Assembly: GCA_041946685.1 (NCBI GenBank)
Contig: JBHGAV010000028.1
Coordinates: 13,731 to 77,730 of the forward strand
DNA: 64,000 bases
Source: JBHGAV01 sp041946685
Lineage (GTDB): Bacteria; Acidobacteriota; Terriglobia; Bryobacterales; Bryobacteraceae
Direction: 5' to 3'
Numbering within the stretch: the first letter of the stretch is position 1; the number at the start of each line of letters is the position of its first letter. The position numbers and the translations under genes were made by a program. This document shows positions 1-10,260 of this stretch, piece after piece. The notes beneath the pieces were generated by a model that was not told where the DNA came from, did not search any database, and saw nothing but the letters and a program-made list of their open reading frames with translations.

Positions 1-516
1 AGCTTTCGCCGGCTCTATGACGAGGCGATCGGCCGCCATCTGACCGCCCACGCGTCGCTCGTCGACAGCGAGAGTGACGTCGAGCGGCGGATGGACCGGC
101 TGCATGCCTACTGCTATTTCCTGGAGGCGCTCCTGCCCCGGGCCGCCTCGCCCGCGTGCGCTCAAGCGCTGAGCGAAGGTATCGCGCGCGTGGGACGCCT
201 CCTCCGGGAGATCCGGCCGGTCTTCGAACGCGCTGACGTATACGCCCAATTGTTGCGTCTGCGGATTTACGCCGATGCGGCCGGTGTAGTCCCGGCCGAT
301 CCGGAGGAAGCCGGAGCCGAGGCAGCCGCGCTCCGGGATTTCCAACTGGAGGACTCGGACAGGCGGGTGGACGGCGGCTTCTGCTTCGGCCGCAAGGCGG
401 GAGTCTTCCTGCCTTTCATCAACCCCGTGTCGACGATTTTCGCCGTGCAGGCTCTGCGGATGTGGGCGGAGTACAACGGCGGTAGGCCGCATCTTCGAGT
501 GCAAGACCTGATCTGA
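1..516 (+). CDS. C-terminal part of an unrecognised protein (5' end outside window)
   Basis: The frame is open from base 1 to a TGA at 514-516, so this is the last 171 codons of a longer gene; an internal ATG at 91 is not a convincing start. The fragment is rich in Leu, Ala and Arg and mostly helical. It ends with a conserved-looking segment (GGFCFGRKAGVFLPFINPVS, then FAVQALRMW), reminiscent of the last repeat of alpha/alpha-barrel proteins, but I do not recognise the family. It converges on the methyltransferase with no intergenic space. Confidence 0.7.
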   Translation, partial: SFRRLYDEAIGRHLTAHASLVDSESDVERRMDRLHAYCYFLEALLPRAASPACAQALSEGIARVGRLLREIRPVFERADVYAQLLRLRIYADAAGVVPADPEEAGAEAAALRDFQLEDSDRRVDGGFCFGRKAGVFLPFINPVSTIFAVQALRMWAEYNGGRPHLRVQDLI

Positions 517-2007
517 TCAGAGCTTCCGCCCGATGATGGCGTAGTCGAGGCCGCCAAAGAAGGCCTGCCGGAAATCCTCCGGTAGCGACGCCAGGGCCGG
601 CATGGAGTCGGGCGCCGGCGAGAGGCGATGTATCTCGATCCCTCCGAAGCCGGACTCCTCCATGTAGAAACGCAGCAGCGCCGGAGGAATGGGCCGGGTG
701 TGGGAAGGATCGAGGTAGAAGTGCGTGGCGAAGATGGCCAGACACTCCGGGTTGGGGGTCTCGATCACGAGAAGGCCTCCCCGGGAGAGCCGGGAGGCCG
801 CCAGCCGGACCAGCTCAGGAATGCGTTCCGGCGGAAGATGCTCCACGACCTGCCCCAGGAAGATCCCGTCCAGTTCCGGGTACGAGAGGCCGTCCAGGTA
901 TGAATAGAGATCGTCCTTCTCTACGCGCAGACCCTTCGACAGGCACAACTCCACGCACTCATCGCTCAACTCGACGCCGCGGGCCTCGATGCCTTCCTCT
1001 CGCATGAGTTCCAGGAACTCACCGCGCCCGCAACCCAGGTCCAACACGCCGCGGCATTCCTTGAAGAAGGGCAAGTAGAACCGCTGCCCCTCCTTCACAT
1101 GCTCGACACTTCCGCGGAAGCGCCCGGCGAACCACATCCAGTCAATCGCCGGCTCAGGCGCCGCCGCGGCTGGGGCGGCCTCCACCGGCAGGGCCGCGGC
1201 CCGTTGCCTGATCAGCCGGAGCTCGCTGTGGATCAGACGGTCGAACTCGATACGGGTCCGCTCCAGATCGGCCCAAAGCCGCTGCTGAATCTCGATCGCC
1301 GATCGTTGCTGCGCCAGCGTGAAATCCTTGTGCTGCGTCTTGGTCAGATCCCGGAAGTTGGCCTCCATCAGCGTGGCGCGATGCGTGAAGCCCGCCTCCA
1401 GGTCGGCTACGCTGCGCAGGAATTGAACCTCGTTGATCGAGAGTTTCTTTTCCCATTCCTGCCGCCACTCGGCCCAGTGCGTGCGGACATCCTTCAATTC
1501 CTGAGCTTCCTCGAGCAGGCGCCCGGACCGATGTCGAAGGTCGTCCAATTGCCGTCGCAACAGCTCCGTCTCCGAGGCCAGATAGGCCTTGAATTCGCTT
1601 TTCGCGACGGCCAGTTCCTTCCTCGCCTCCAGGTCCGCTGCGGCCAAACGGCTGAGGGCCCGGTTGTTCTCGTTCAGCGCTTCCATCAACGCCTCGATGG
1701 CGGCGACGGCAGAACGGTTGAACTCGACCTGGTCGCGGACGTGCCAGCCGAGAAAACGGGCAATCACCCGCTTGAAGGTCTGGATCAGTGCGTTTACGGG
1801 GCCGGGGGGCCTGGGATTGACGCTGCCGATGGCGGCAACCTTGGCCTCGGCGGCATCCCGAGCATGGAGGACGGGAGTCAGGTCCGGCAGGGTAACGCCC
1901 GCCACGGACCCGCCGGGATAGCGCGCGCGCACGCGCTCGCGAATCTCGCGGGCCAGTTCGACGATCTCCTCGGCCTTCGCTCCGGCGGACTCCTCACCCG
2001 CGTCCAC
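517..2007 (-). CDS. Coiled-coil class I SAM-dependent methyltransferase
   Basis: The 496-residue protein has a long Arg/Glu/Leu-rich coiled-coil segment (about residues 100-265) followed by a Rossmann methyltransferase domain. Motif I is LDLGCGRGEF at about 322-331, and a later GQVVEHLPPE motif is followed by ETPNPECL. Coiled-coil-methyltransferase fusions of this type are seen in polysaccharide or O-antigen chain-length control; that role is inferred here. The start is GTG, preceded by AGGAGG at good spacing. The gene overlaps the end of queF by 14 bases, so it is probably the last gene of the pfk-TIGR00300-queF run. Confidence 0.85.
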   Translation of the reverse strand: MDAGEESAGAKAEEIVELAREIRERVRARYPGGSVAGVTLPDLTPVLHARDAAEAKVAAIGSVNPRPPGPVNALIQTFKRVIARFLGWHVRDQVEFNRSAVAAIEALMEALNENNRALSRLAAADLEARKELAVAKSEFKAYLASETELLRRQLDDLRHRSGRLLEEAQELKDVRTHWAEWRQEWEKKLSINEVQFLRSVADLEAGFTHRATLMEANFRDLTKTQHKDFTLAQQRSAIEIQQRLWADLERTRIEFDRLIHSELRLIRQRAAALPVEAAPAAAAPEPAIDWMWFAGRFRGSVEHVKEGQRFYLPFFKECRGVLDLGCGRGEFLELMREEGIEARGVELSDECVELCLSKGLRVEKDDLYSYLDGLSYPELDGIFLGQVVEHLPPERIPELVRLAASRLSRGGLLVIETPNPECLAIFATHFYLDPSHTRPIPPALLRFYMEESGFGGIEIHRLSPAPDSMPALASLPEDFRQAFFGGLDYAIIGRKL

Positions 2008-2395
2008 GGGTCTTCCTCCTCCAGTTCGCGGTGACCTTGGAGTACAGACCGCCCCGGGGCGTGAACTCCCCCGTCACGGTGGCCCAGACGGGCCGGACCG
2101 CCCGGACGAAATCGCGCAGAAACCGGTTCACGGCGTTCTCGTAAAAGATGCCGAGGTTCCGGTATCCCAGCTCGTACATCTTGAGCGACTTCAGCTCGAC
2201 GCAGCGCTTGCCGGGCTGGTAGCGGATCGTCAGCTTGCCGAAGTCCGGCAACCCGGTCTTGGGACAGACCGAGGTGAACTCCGGGATCACGATCTCGATC
2301 TCATAGCCAAGAAACTGGTTGGGGAACGTCTCCAGCTCCGGCAGCGGCGCGTCGAGGCCCGCGCGCGCGTTCTCTTCGGTGTATTCCTTCTTCAT
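1994..2395 (-). CDS. queF: NADPH-dependent 7-cyano-7-deazaguanine (preQ0) reductase, short form
   Basis: QueF reduces the nitrile of preQ0 to the aminomethyl group of preQ1 in queuosine biosynthesis. The protein is 133 residues, the size of the short unimodular form. The catalytic Cys is C44 in TSVCPKTG, the proton-donor Asp is D51 in PDFGKL, and the QueF signature ELKSLKMY lies at 67-74. The ATG overlaps the stop of the upstream TIGR00300 gene as ATGA, which implies translational coupling. No other queuosine gene is in the window. Confidence 0.95.
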   Translation of the reverse strand: MKKEYTEENARAGLDAPLPELETFPNQFLGYEIEIVIPEFTSVCPKTGLPDFGKLTIRYQPGKRCVELKSLKMYELGYRNLGIFYENAVNRFLRDFVRAVRPVWATVTGEFTPRGGLYSKVTANWRRKTRGRG

Positions 2396-3627
2396 GACGC
2401 GACGAGCGCCTTGGCCAGCAGATCCAGGAACATGCCCACATCGGTGACCACGCCCACGGCCTGGCCGGTTCCGCGGTCGCTCACTTTGGTGGCGACAGCC
2501 GGGTTGATATCCACACAAACGATCTTCACCCAGCTCGGCAGCATGTTGCCGACGGCGATGGAGTGAAGCATCGAGCCCAGACACAGCACCAGGCCCGCTG
2601 ACTTCAGTTGCTCGGCGTAGGCGTCCTGCGCCCGGTTCATATCGGTGATGGTTTCCGGCAGAGGGCCGTCGTCGCGCAGGCTGCCGGCCAGCACGAACGG
2701 GACTCCCGCGCGGACGCACTCATAGAGGATCCCGCGGGTGAGCTTGCCGCACTCCACAGCCTGGCGAATGCCGCCGCAATGGTAAACGGCGTTGATGGCG
2801 CGCATGTGGTTGCGGTGCCCGTGCTCGGCTTGCCGCCCGTCGCTGAGCCGGACCCCCAGCGAGGTTCCCAGCAGCGCGGCCTCCACGTCGTGCACTCCGA
2901 GCGCGTTGCCGCTCAGCAGCGCCTGGACGAAGCCCGCCCGGATCATGGCGGCCAGCGCGCCGCCGCCACCCGTGTGCACCACTACAGGGCCGGCGACAAC
3001 GATCACCTTCTGACCTTGCTCGCGGCTCTGACGGATCAGCGCCGCCGTCTGGCGAACCGCCGTCTCCACCTGCCGCTCGGAGGAGATGCCGTGGGCCATG
3101 AACGCGAACGCCAGCCTGTCGCGCTCCTTGGACTCCGGGACCACTCGTATCCCGCGCATGCCGGCGACCACCTGGTCGCCGGCCCTGATGTCCCGCAGGC
3201 GGCGGCACTCCGCCCGGCCGTCTTTGACCACGATCAGCGCGTCCATGCGCTGGTTCTCCACCGGCACCCACTCCGGGCCGATGCGGACCAGGGTGCGGTG
3301 GTTGGTGGTCGAGTAGAAATCCTCCGGTGCGGCGCGGTCCCTCTCCACCACGCGCAGCACGGCCTCGCCCGCATCGACGGGAGAGCACCCCAGGTCCATC
3401 AACTGCTGGAGCATCTCCTCCATCGCCTCGCGGCTCGGAGCCTCCACTTTGAGGCGAAGGTGCGACGATTCCTCGTTGGTGCGCCCGATTCTGAACTCGT
3501 CGACTTCGAAGCGCCCGTTGTATTCGACGACCTTGTCGAAGATCCGCTCCATCAGGTGCGAATCGATCAGGTGCCCGTCGGCCTCGACGATTTCCTGGAG
3601 CGGCAAAGGTGTGTTCGAGCGGATCAC
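2392..3627 (-). CDS. TIGR00300 (LOR/SDH-domain) family protein
   Basis: This 411-residue protein matches the family known as TIGR00300, the conserved region of the 'LOR/SDH bifunctional enzyme'. Related archaeal and cyanobacterial proteins have been linked to arginine/ornithine catabolism, including ornithine cyclodeaminase activity. Visible features are an N-terminal acidic domain, VVHTGGGGALAAMIRAG, and a C-terminal nucleotide-binding-like segment (VLCLGSMLHSIAVGNMLPSW). The substrate here is not shown. The GTG start lies in a GTGA overlap with the stop of pfk and is preceded by AAAGGCGG. The gene also overlaps queF by four bases. Confidence 0.85.
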   Translation of the reverse strand: MIRSNTPLPLQEIVEADGHLIDSHLMERIFDKVVEYNGRFEVDEFRIGRTNEESSHLRLKVEAPSREAMEEMLQQLMDLGCSPVDAGEAVLRVVERDRAAPEDFYSTTNHRTLVRIGPEWVPVENQRMDALIVVKDGRAECRRLRDIRAGDQVVAGMRGIRVVPESKERDRLAFAFMAHGISSERQVETAVRQTAALIRQSREQGQKVIVVAGPVVVHTGGGGALAAMIRAGFVQALLSGNALGVHDVEAALLGTSLGVRLSDGRQAEHGHRNHMRAINAVYHCGGIRQAVECGKLTRGILYECVRAGVPFVLAGSLRDDGPLPETITDMNRAQDAYAEQLKSAGLVLCLGSMLHSIAVGNMLPSWVKIVCVDINPAVATKVSDRGTGQAVGVVTDVGMFLDLLAKALVAS

Positions 3628-4820
3628 GCCCCGCCTTTCGCGTGTGTCAGAAAAATGGGAAATCCCAACTTGGCGCTGTAGCGCGGCATGTAGCGCTCGG
3701 TGTTGTACATCGCCTCCACCTCGACCTTGCGCGGCCCCAGCTTGGGATCCGGAATTGGCGAGAGGGTGAAGCAGCCGTTGACGATGGCGGTCATCAGTCC
3801 GTGCTTGCCCGCGGTGATGGCGTCCAGGGCGATGTTGGCGTACGTGGTGGCCACCAGCTTGTCCAGGAAATCCGGGCTGCCGCCGCGCAGGTCGTAGGTC
3901 AGATCGCTCACCACGGTCTCTTCGCCCGTGCGCTGCTTGATCTCGTCGCTCAGGTCTTCCCCGACGCTCATCTTCTTGCGATGCCCGTAAGCGTCCGGCT
4001 CGCCGTATTCCTTCACCTGGTAGCCCTGCCATTCGGCGCCTTCGGATAGCACCACGATCGAGTAATTGCTGGGGTTGCTCCGCTTGTCGTCGATGAGCAT
4101 GCCGATGAGCTTGTCCAAGTCCACCTTGTACTCGGGAATGCAGCAGCGCAGCGAACTCACGTAAGCCGTGTAGAGGGCGGTGTGGCCGGCATCGCGTCCG
4201 AAAACGCGAAAGATGCCGACCCGCTCGTGGCTGCCGACCGTGGTGCGCTGCCGCTCGATGGCGTCGACGGCACGCGTGATGGCGGTGGAAAAGCCGATGC
4301 AGTACTCCGTGTTCCGCACATCGTTGTCCATGGTCTTGGGGATGCAAATGACCGGGAAGCCTTCCTTGTCCAGGCGGGCGGCATAGCTCAACGTGTCGTC
4401 GCCGCCGATCGCCACCAGGTAGTCGAGTTTCAGCGATTCCAGGTCGCGCAGCACCTTCGAGGTGACGTCGTAAACCATGGACGTAACGCCCTTCTTGGTG
4501 CTCTCCTTGATCGGGAAGCTCTGCCCTTTGAGGAAGGCGGGCAGTTCCTTCATCTTGGCCGGATTGGTCCGGCTGGTGTGGAGGAAGGTTCCCCCGGTGC
4601 GGTCGATGGTGCGGGTATTCGCCTTGTTCAGAGGGAGGATGTAGCCGGCCCGGCTGACCGGATCCTCCAGGTTGACGTGTGTAAGGCCTTCCCATCCCCG
4701 GCGGATGCCGGTCACTTCGATGCCAAGCTCACTGCCGCGGTAGACAACGCCTTTGATGACCGCGTTCAACCCGGGGACGTCGCCCCCTCCAGTAAGAATT
4801 CCTATACGTTTTGTCGCCAT
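3624..4820 (-). CDS. pfp: 6-phosphofructokinase, probably pyrophosphate-dependent
   Basis: The 398-residue protein has the phosphofructokinase signatures GILTGGGDVPGLNAV at the N terminus, GGDDT (139-143) and PKTMDND (161-167). In ATP-dependent enzymes the fourth residue of GGDGS is Gly and the PxTIDND motif has Gly before Thr; Asp and Lys at these positions are the accepted markers of PPi-dependent enzymes. It should interconvert fructose 6-phosphate and fructose 1,6-bisphosphate reversibly. The start is ATG with AAAGGA upstream. It leads a coupled run with the TIGR00300 gene, queF and a methyltransferase. PPi dependence is inferred from residues. Confidence 0.92.
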   Translation of the reverse strand: MATKRIGILTGGGDVPGLNAVIKGVVYRGSELGIEVTGIRRGWEGLTHVNLEDPVSRAGYILPLNKANTRTIDRTGGTFLHTSRTNPAKMKELPAFLKGQSFPIKESTKKGVTSMVYDVTSKVLRDLESLKLDYLVAIGGDDTLSYAARLDKEGFPVICIPKTMDNDVRNTEYCIGFSTAITRAVDAIERQRTTVGSHERVGIFRVFGRDAGHTALYTAYVSSLRCCIPEYKVDLDKLIGMLIDDKRSNPSNYSIVVLSEGAEWQGYQVKEYGEPDAYGHRKKMSVGEDLSDEIKQRTGEETVVSDLTYDLRGGSPDFLDKLVATTYANIALDAITAGKHGLMTAIVNGCFTLSPIPDPKLGPRKVEVEAMYNTERYMPRYSAKLGFPIFLTHAKGGA

Positions 4821-4867
4821 GAATGTCCTTTAGTTGTTCCTGCGGAACGGGAATGGTGGAAATGTTT

Positions 4868-4873
4868 ATTATA
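4868..4873 (-). promoter_or_regulatory. Candidate -10 element for the pfp operon
   Basis: The minus strand reads TATAAT about 48 bases upstream of the pfp ATG. No good -35 is visible at the standard distance. The leader between this box and the gene contains a small dyad, GTTCC(GCA)GGAAC, at 4836-4848. Recognised by eye only. Confidence 0.35.
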
Positions 4874-4907
4874 GCGTTGCTACCGGCTCCGGGCGGACCG
4901 GGCGGCC

Positions 4908-6452
4908 TCAGGCGAACTTCCAGCCTTTGCGGATCGTGGGCCGGAGGAGCCGGTTGGCATCATGGTTGTTCGTGATGCGCATTCTCTCCGGGTCGTACTC
5001 CAGCTTGCCCTCGTGACGGAGCGCGACGACCCCCAGCAACATCCACTCCACGAAAGGCGCCGCCACTTCGAAGCTCGAGCACGCGGGGTCACCGCCCTTC
5101 GCAGCGCGGATGAAATCGCGCATATGCCCGGGGCTGCGCGTCAGCAGCGGCGGCGGCATGGGGTAGTCTCTCATCTGCTCGACCGGGATCAACCGCGTCA
5201 CCTCGCCGTAAGTGCCCGTGGTCAGCATGCCCCTGTCGCCGATAAAGAGGCTGCCATTGGGAACAGGGAAGCGAAGCTGTGTTGAGGCCGCCCTCAGCGC
5301 CTCGTACTCCGCCCAATCGAAGATCCGGCCGGGAGATCGAAACTCCCTGTTCTCCGGCGGCCTCGCGCCACTCTCCGCCCGCCCGCCGCCGCGGGTTCCG
5401 TTTTGGGTCTGGAGGCTCGGCGGATCGCCGAGCCACTCGCCATCCGGCACGCCGTGGATCTTCGGAGCCTCCTTCAGGCCGTCGTACCAGAAGATCCGAA
5501 GAGCAGGCATGCCGGCGTAGGCGGCGAAGTCGAACCGGATCACCGAGCTCTTGGGGAACATGAAAGGACTCACGCCTTCCTTCTTGACGCACTCTACACT
5601 GAGGAGCTTGCGGGAGGAGAGGTGGAGCGCCATGTTCGCGGCGCCCAGAATGTGGCAGGCCATATCGCCGATGGCCCCGCAGCCGAAATCGTAGAAGCCC
5701 CGCCAGTTGAAGGGCTGGTAGAAGAAACCGCCGTTGCGGTCCGGTTTGGCCGTGCCGCCCGCGGTGAAGGGCCGCTGTTCGGCGATCCCCAGCCAGAGGT
5801 CCCAGTCCAAGGTGGGCGGAATCGGATCCTCCTTGGGGATCTCGGTGAGGCCCTGCGGCCACATCGGCCGGTCCGTCCAGGCGTGGACTTCAGACACATC
5901 TCCGATGGCGCCGCTCCAGATCATCTCGGCGCACTGGCGGGTGCCTTCGTTGGAATAGCCCTGGTTGCCCATCTGGGTGGCGACCTTGAACCTCGCGGCC
6001 GCCGCCCGCAACTGGCGCGCTTCCCATATTGTGCGCACCAGCGGTTTCTGCACGTAAACGTGCTTGCCACGTTCCATGCACCACATGGCCGCCGTGCCAT
6101 GCATGTGATCCGGCGTCGCAACGATCACGGCGTCGATGTTCCTGCCTTCCTTCTCGAGCATCCGCCGGAAGTCTTTGAACTTCGGCACGTCTGCGTAGAG
6201 CTCAAACGTGGAGGCGGCGCGGCGGTCGTCCACGTCGCAGAGCGCCACGATATTCTCGGTGGGCGCCGCGGCCGAGAGGTTGGCGGCGCCCTGGCCGCCC
6301 GCGCCGATTGCAGCGATATTCAGCTTCTCGTTGGGCGACTTGTAGCCCAAGCGCCCGAGAGACGCCACGCTGCCGAACCCGCCCGCGGGAACGGCCCCCG
6401 CGAGCAGAGCGCCGTAAAAGAAGTACCTTCTGGAAAATCGGTTGTCACGCAT
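4908..6452 (-). CDS. Tat-exported Gfo/Idh/MocA-family oxidoreductase
   Basis: The 514-residue protein starts with a twin-arginine signal (FSRRYFFYGALLAGAVPAGG). A Rossmann dinucleotide-binding domain follows (LNIAAIGAGGQGAANLS), then VIVATPDHMHGTAAM and KHVYVQKPL, the hallmark segment carrying the catalytic-region Lys of this family. The family performs NAD(P)-dependent redox steps on sugars and cyclitols; the exported type probably carries its cofactor across the membrane and acts on extracellular glycans. The substrate is unknown. Its start overlaps the end of the TIM-barrel gene by eight bases, suggesting one operon and pathway. Confidence 0.88.
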   Translation of the reverse strand: MRDNRFSRRYFFYGALLAGAVPAGGFGSVASLGRLGYKSPNEKLNIAAIGAGGQGAANLSAAAPTENIVALCDVDDRRAASTFELYADVPKFKDFRRMLEKEGRNIDAVIVATPDHMHGTAAMWCMERGKHVYVQKPLVRTIWEARQLRAAAARFKVATQMGNQGYSNEGTRQCAEMIWSGAIGDVSEVHAWTDRPMWPQGLTEIPKEDPIPPTLDWDLWLGIAEQRPFTAGGTAKPDRNGGFFYQPFNWRGFYDFGCGAIGDMACHILGAANMALHLSSRKLLSVECVKKEGVSPFMFPKSSVIRFDFAAYAGMPALRIFWYDGLKEAPKIHGVPDGEWLGDPPSLQTQNGTRGGGRAESGARPPENREFRSPGRIFDWAEYEALRAASTQLRFPVPNGSLFIGDRGMLTTGTYGEVTRLIPVEQMRDYPMPPPLLTRSPGHMRDFIRAAKGGDPACSSFEVAAPFVEWMLLGVVALRHEGKLEYDPERMRITNNHDANRLLRPTIRKGWKFA

Positions 6453-7326
6453 CTGTCAGAGCCGCCTTCATGTAGTCAAAACACCGCTTGACCTCGACCG
6501 GCGTCGGATCCGTCCCCCTGTACTCGTACTCCACGTTGCAGGGAATGCGCCACCGGTTGTCCCGCACCAGCCGGAGGATCTCCTTGATGGGGGTGTCGCC
6601 TTGACCCCAGGGCATGTTCGGTCCCCGGTTCTTCTTGCGGTCCTTGATGTGGAGGATGGGGATGCGCGCGTGGTTTTTCTTGAGGTAGTCGATGGGGTCG
6701 TATCCGGCCGCGACAAAGTGGCCGGCATCCAGGTTGATCGAGAAGTACTTCGACATGGCGCAAGCCTGCTCGAAAGCTTCGGGTTTGGCGAACTGGTTGG
6801 GATCGTCGATGTTGTCGTGCCCGTGCATGGCAACCTGAATCTTGTGCTTGTCGGCGAAAGGGGCAATGCGCTTGGCGGACGTCAGCGTGGCCGATGCGGT
6901 GATCAGGTCAAGACCCAGCGCCTTGGTCATCTCGAAGCCGCGGTCGATCTCCTCGTCGCTGAAGGAATCGTTCATGTTCAGGGTGTAGGCGCTGAGCATG
7001 ATACCGGCGTCGTCGAACTTCCTGCGAACGGCCTTGAACTCGTCCATCGAAACCGTGAGACGCCACTGGCGCAGTTCCTCGCGCCGCTCGGCCCCGCGAG
7101 ACGTTCCCGAGGGTTCCACATGCCCCATGAACAACTCGCACTCGCCGATGCCGGCCTCGACCATGGCCTGAATCGCCGCGTCCAGCCCCATATCCCTGTA
7201 GCTGTACGAGATACAACCGAGTTGCACGCCGCTGACGACCGAGCTGATCTTCGCCCGCGCCGCGGCCGCCGCCATGGGTGGGCCGGCCAGCGCCAGCTTC
7301 CCGAATTCCCTTCTCGAATAGAGCAT
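6445..7326 (-). CDS. Tat-exported TIM-barrel sugar-phosphate isomerase/epimerase-like protein
   Basis: This 293-residue protein has an N-terminal SRREFGKLALAG twin-arginine signal, then a xylose-isomerase-like TIM barrel. Metal-ligand-type segments include AMHGHDNIDDP, SINLDAGHF, ILHIKDRKK and VEYEYRG. The ATG at 7326 is preferred over an upstream in-frame start because GGGAGGA precedes it and the Tat signal begins there. Together with the overlapping Gfo/Idh/MocA gene it looks like an exported keto-sugar or inositol-type isomerase/oxidoreductase pair; the reaction cannot be assigned. Confidence 0.87.
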   Translation of the reverse strand: MLYSRREFGKLALAGPPMAAAAARAKISSVVSGVQLGCISYSYRDMGLDAAIQAMVEAGIGECELFMGHVEPSGTSRGAERREELRQWRLTVSMDEFKAVRRKFDDAGIMLSAYTLNMNDSFSDEEIDRGFEMTKALGLDLITASATLTSAKRIAPFADKHKIQVAMHGHDNIDDPNQFAKPEAFEQACAMSKYFSINLDAGHFVAAGYDPIDYLKKNHARIPILHIKDRKKNRGPNMPWGQGDTPIKEILRLVRDNRWRIPCNVEYEYRGTDPTPVEVKRCFDYMKAALTDA

Positions 7327-7481
7327 GTGGAGTCCTCCCGCCGCCTCCCGACGAGGCTGAGTATACACCGAACCGCCCACGCCTTGCCCCGCCCATCGCC
7401 GGGGGGTGTTCGCGGGCTCCCGTTCCGCTGTAAACTGTGGGCGTACCCCAACAGAGGGGGGGCCTGAGAGGAGACGACTAT

Positions 7482-8791
<1,310 letters not shown>

Positions 8792-8795
<4 letters not shown>

Positions 8796-9379
8796 GCGCT
8801 TCGCATTCCAGGTACGGCCTCGCTCTCCTCGGCTGAGGGGAGCGGGGTCATGCCGTAGTCGAAGCCTTTCTGGAAGGCCTTCAGGTTAAGTTCTCGAAAC
8901 GCCGGAGGAACCGAATCCTCGACAGCGCGGCGCAGAGCCTGCTCTTCCACGAGTCCCGTCACCGAGGCGAAGAAGCCCACCATGACCACGTTGAGCACCA
9001 TCTTGCGCCCCAGTTCCTCGGCCAGCCGGGTGGCCGGCACACCATGCACACGAACACCCTCCGGAAGGCCGGCCAGCTTCACCAGATCCTGCTCCACCAG
9101 CAGGGTGCCCCCCTGCTTGAGTTCAGGGATGAATCGCGTGTACGCCTCCTGGCTCATGGCGACCAGGACGTCCGGACGAGTCACGTAGGGATACAGGATG
9201 GGGCTGTCCGACAGGACCACTTGAGCGCTGCACGCTCCGCCGCGCGACTCCGGCCCGAAGTTCTGGGTCATGGTGGCATGGCCTCCCTGAAAAATGGAGA
9301 CGGCCTTCCCCACGATGATCGCGGACAGGATCACTCCCTGCCCGCCAAAGCCGGCGATTCGGATTTCCGTCAGCCGCAT
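8792..9379 (-). CDS. korC: 2-oxoglutarate:ferredoxin oxidoreductase, gamma subunit
   Basis: The 195-residue protein has the gamma-subunit opening IRIAGFGGQGVILSA and the FGPESRGGACSAQV segment that contacts CoA and nucleotide in this enzyme family. It completes a four-gene korD-korA-korB-korC operon. The ATG at 9379 overlaps the end of korB by ten bases; a TTG two codons earlier is possible. Assignment to 2-oxoglutarate rather than pyruvate or another 2-oxoacid rests on the subunit set and gene order. Confidence 0.88.
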
Positions 9380-10260
9380 GTGCAACCCGGTGCCTCCACG
9401 TAACTTTCCCCAAGCCGCTCCACCATCTGACGCCGGAGCAGCTCGGCGTAATCGGGGCGGTCCCGATCCACGAACTTGCCCACCGGGATTTCGTCCCGCA
9501 CCCCCAACGCGACCTCGCTGGTGGGAGCGCCGTTACGGATCTTGCTCTTCTCCTTGTACAGCCTCATCGTGTCCAATCCCTCGCCGAGCTTGTTTCGGCG
9601 CTCGTATAGGGTGGGGCACGGCGAGAGGATCTCGATGAAACAGAAGCCCTTCTTCCGGAAGACCTCGGTCATCGACCGGGTGAGCTGGCGGACGTGGAAC
9701 GTGGTCCAGCGGGCCACGTACACGGCGCCTGCCGCATCGGCCAACTGGGGCAGGTTGAAAGAGGGCTCGTAGGCGCCGTAGGGCGAGGTGGACGTGGTTG
9801 CGGTAAGGGGGGTCGTCGGCCCGCTCTGCCCGCCCGTCATCGCATAGATGAAGTTGTTGACGCAGATCACCTTGATGTCGATGTTCCGCCGCGCGGCGTG
9901 GATCAGGTGGTTGCCGCCGATCGCGAACAAGTCGCCGTCCCCCGAATACACCACGACGTTGAGGGAAGGATTGGCGAGCTTAAGGCCGGTGGCGAACGGA
10001 ATGGGGCGCCCGTGCGTGGTGTGGAAAGAATCCAGACGGAGGTAGCCGGCCACCCGCCCGGAGCAGCCGATCCCCGATACCACGGCCACGCGGTCCAGAG
10101 GCAACTGGGAGTCCAGCAGCGCCCGCGCGAACGAGTTGACGGTCGTTCCGATGCCGCAGCCCGGGCACCAGATGTGCGGAATCCTCTCGGTGCGAAGAAA
10201 GGGATCCACCGGGTTGACCGGATTGGCCGGGTGGATCGAAACCACTTCCACGGCGCTCAT
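9370..10260 (-). CDS. korB: 2-oxoglutarate:ferredoxin oxidoreductase, beta subunit (ThDP-binding)
   Basis: This 296-residue subunit binds thiamine diphosphate and an Fe-S cluster. It shows the beta-subunit motif IWCPGCGIGTTV near the N terminus, VSGIGCSGR, and the ThDP/Mg motif GDGDLFAIGGNHLIHAARRN followed by NNFIYAMTGGQ. The C-terminal CTCG may supply a further Cys. The ATG overlaps the korA stop as ATGA. Confidence 0.92.
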   Translation of the reverse strand: MSAVEVVSIHPANPVNPVDPFLRTERIPHIWCPGCGIGTTVNSFARALLDSQLPLDRVAVVSGIGCSGRVAGYLRLDSFHTTHGRPIPFATGLKLANPSLNVVVYSGDGDLFAIGGNHLIHAARRNIDIKVICVNNFIYAMTGGQSGPTTPLTATTSTSPYGAYEPSFNLPQLADAAGAVYVARWTTFHVRQLTRSMTEVFRKKGFCFIEILSPCPTLYERRNKLGEGLDTMRLYKEKSKIRNGAPTSEVALGVRDEIPVGKFVDRDRPDYAELLRRQMVERLGESYVEAPGCTCG

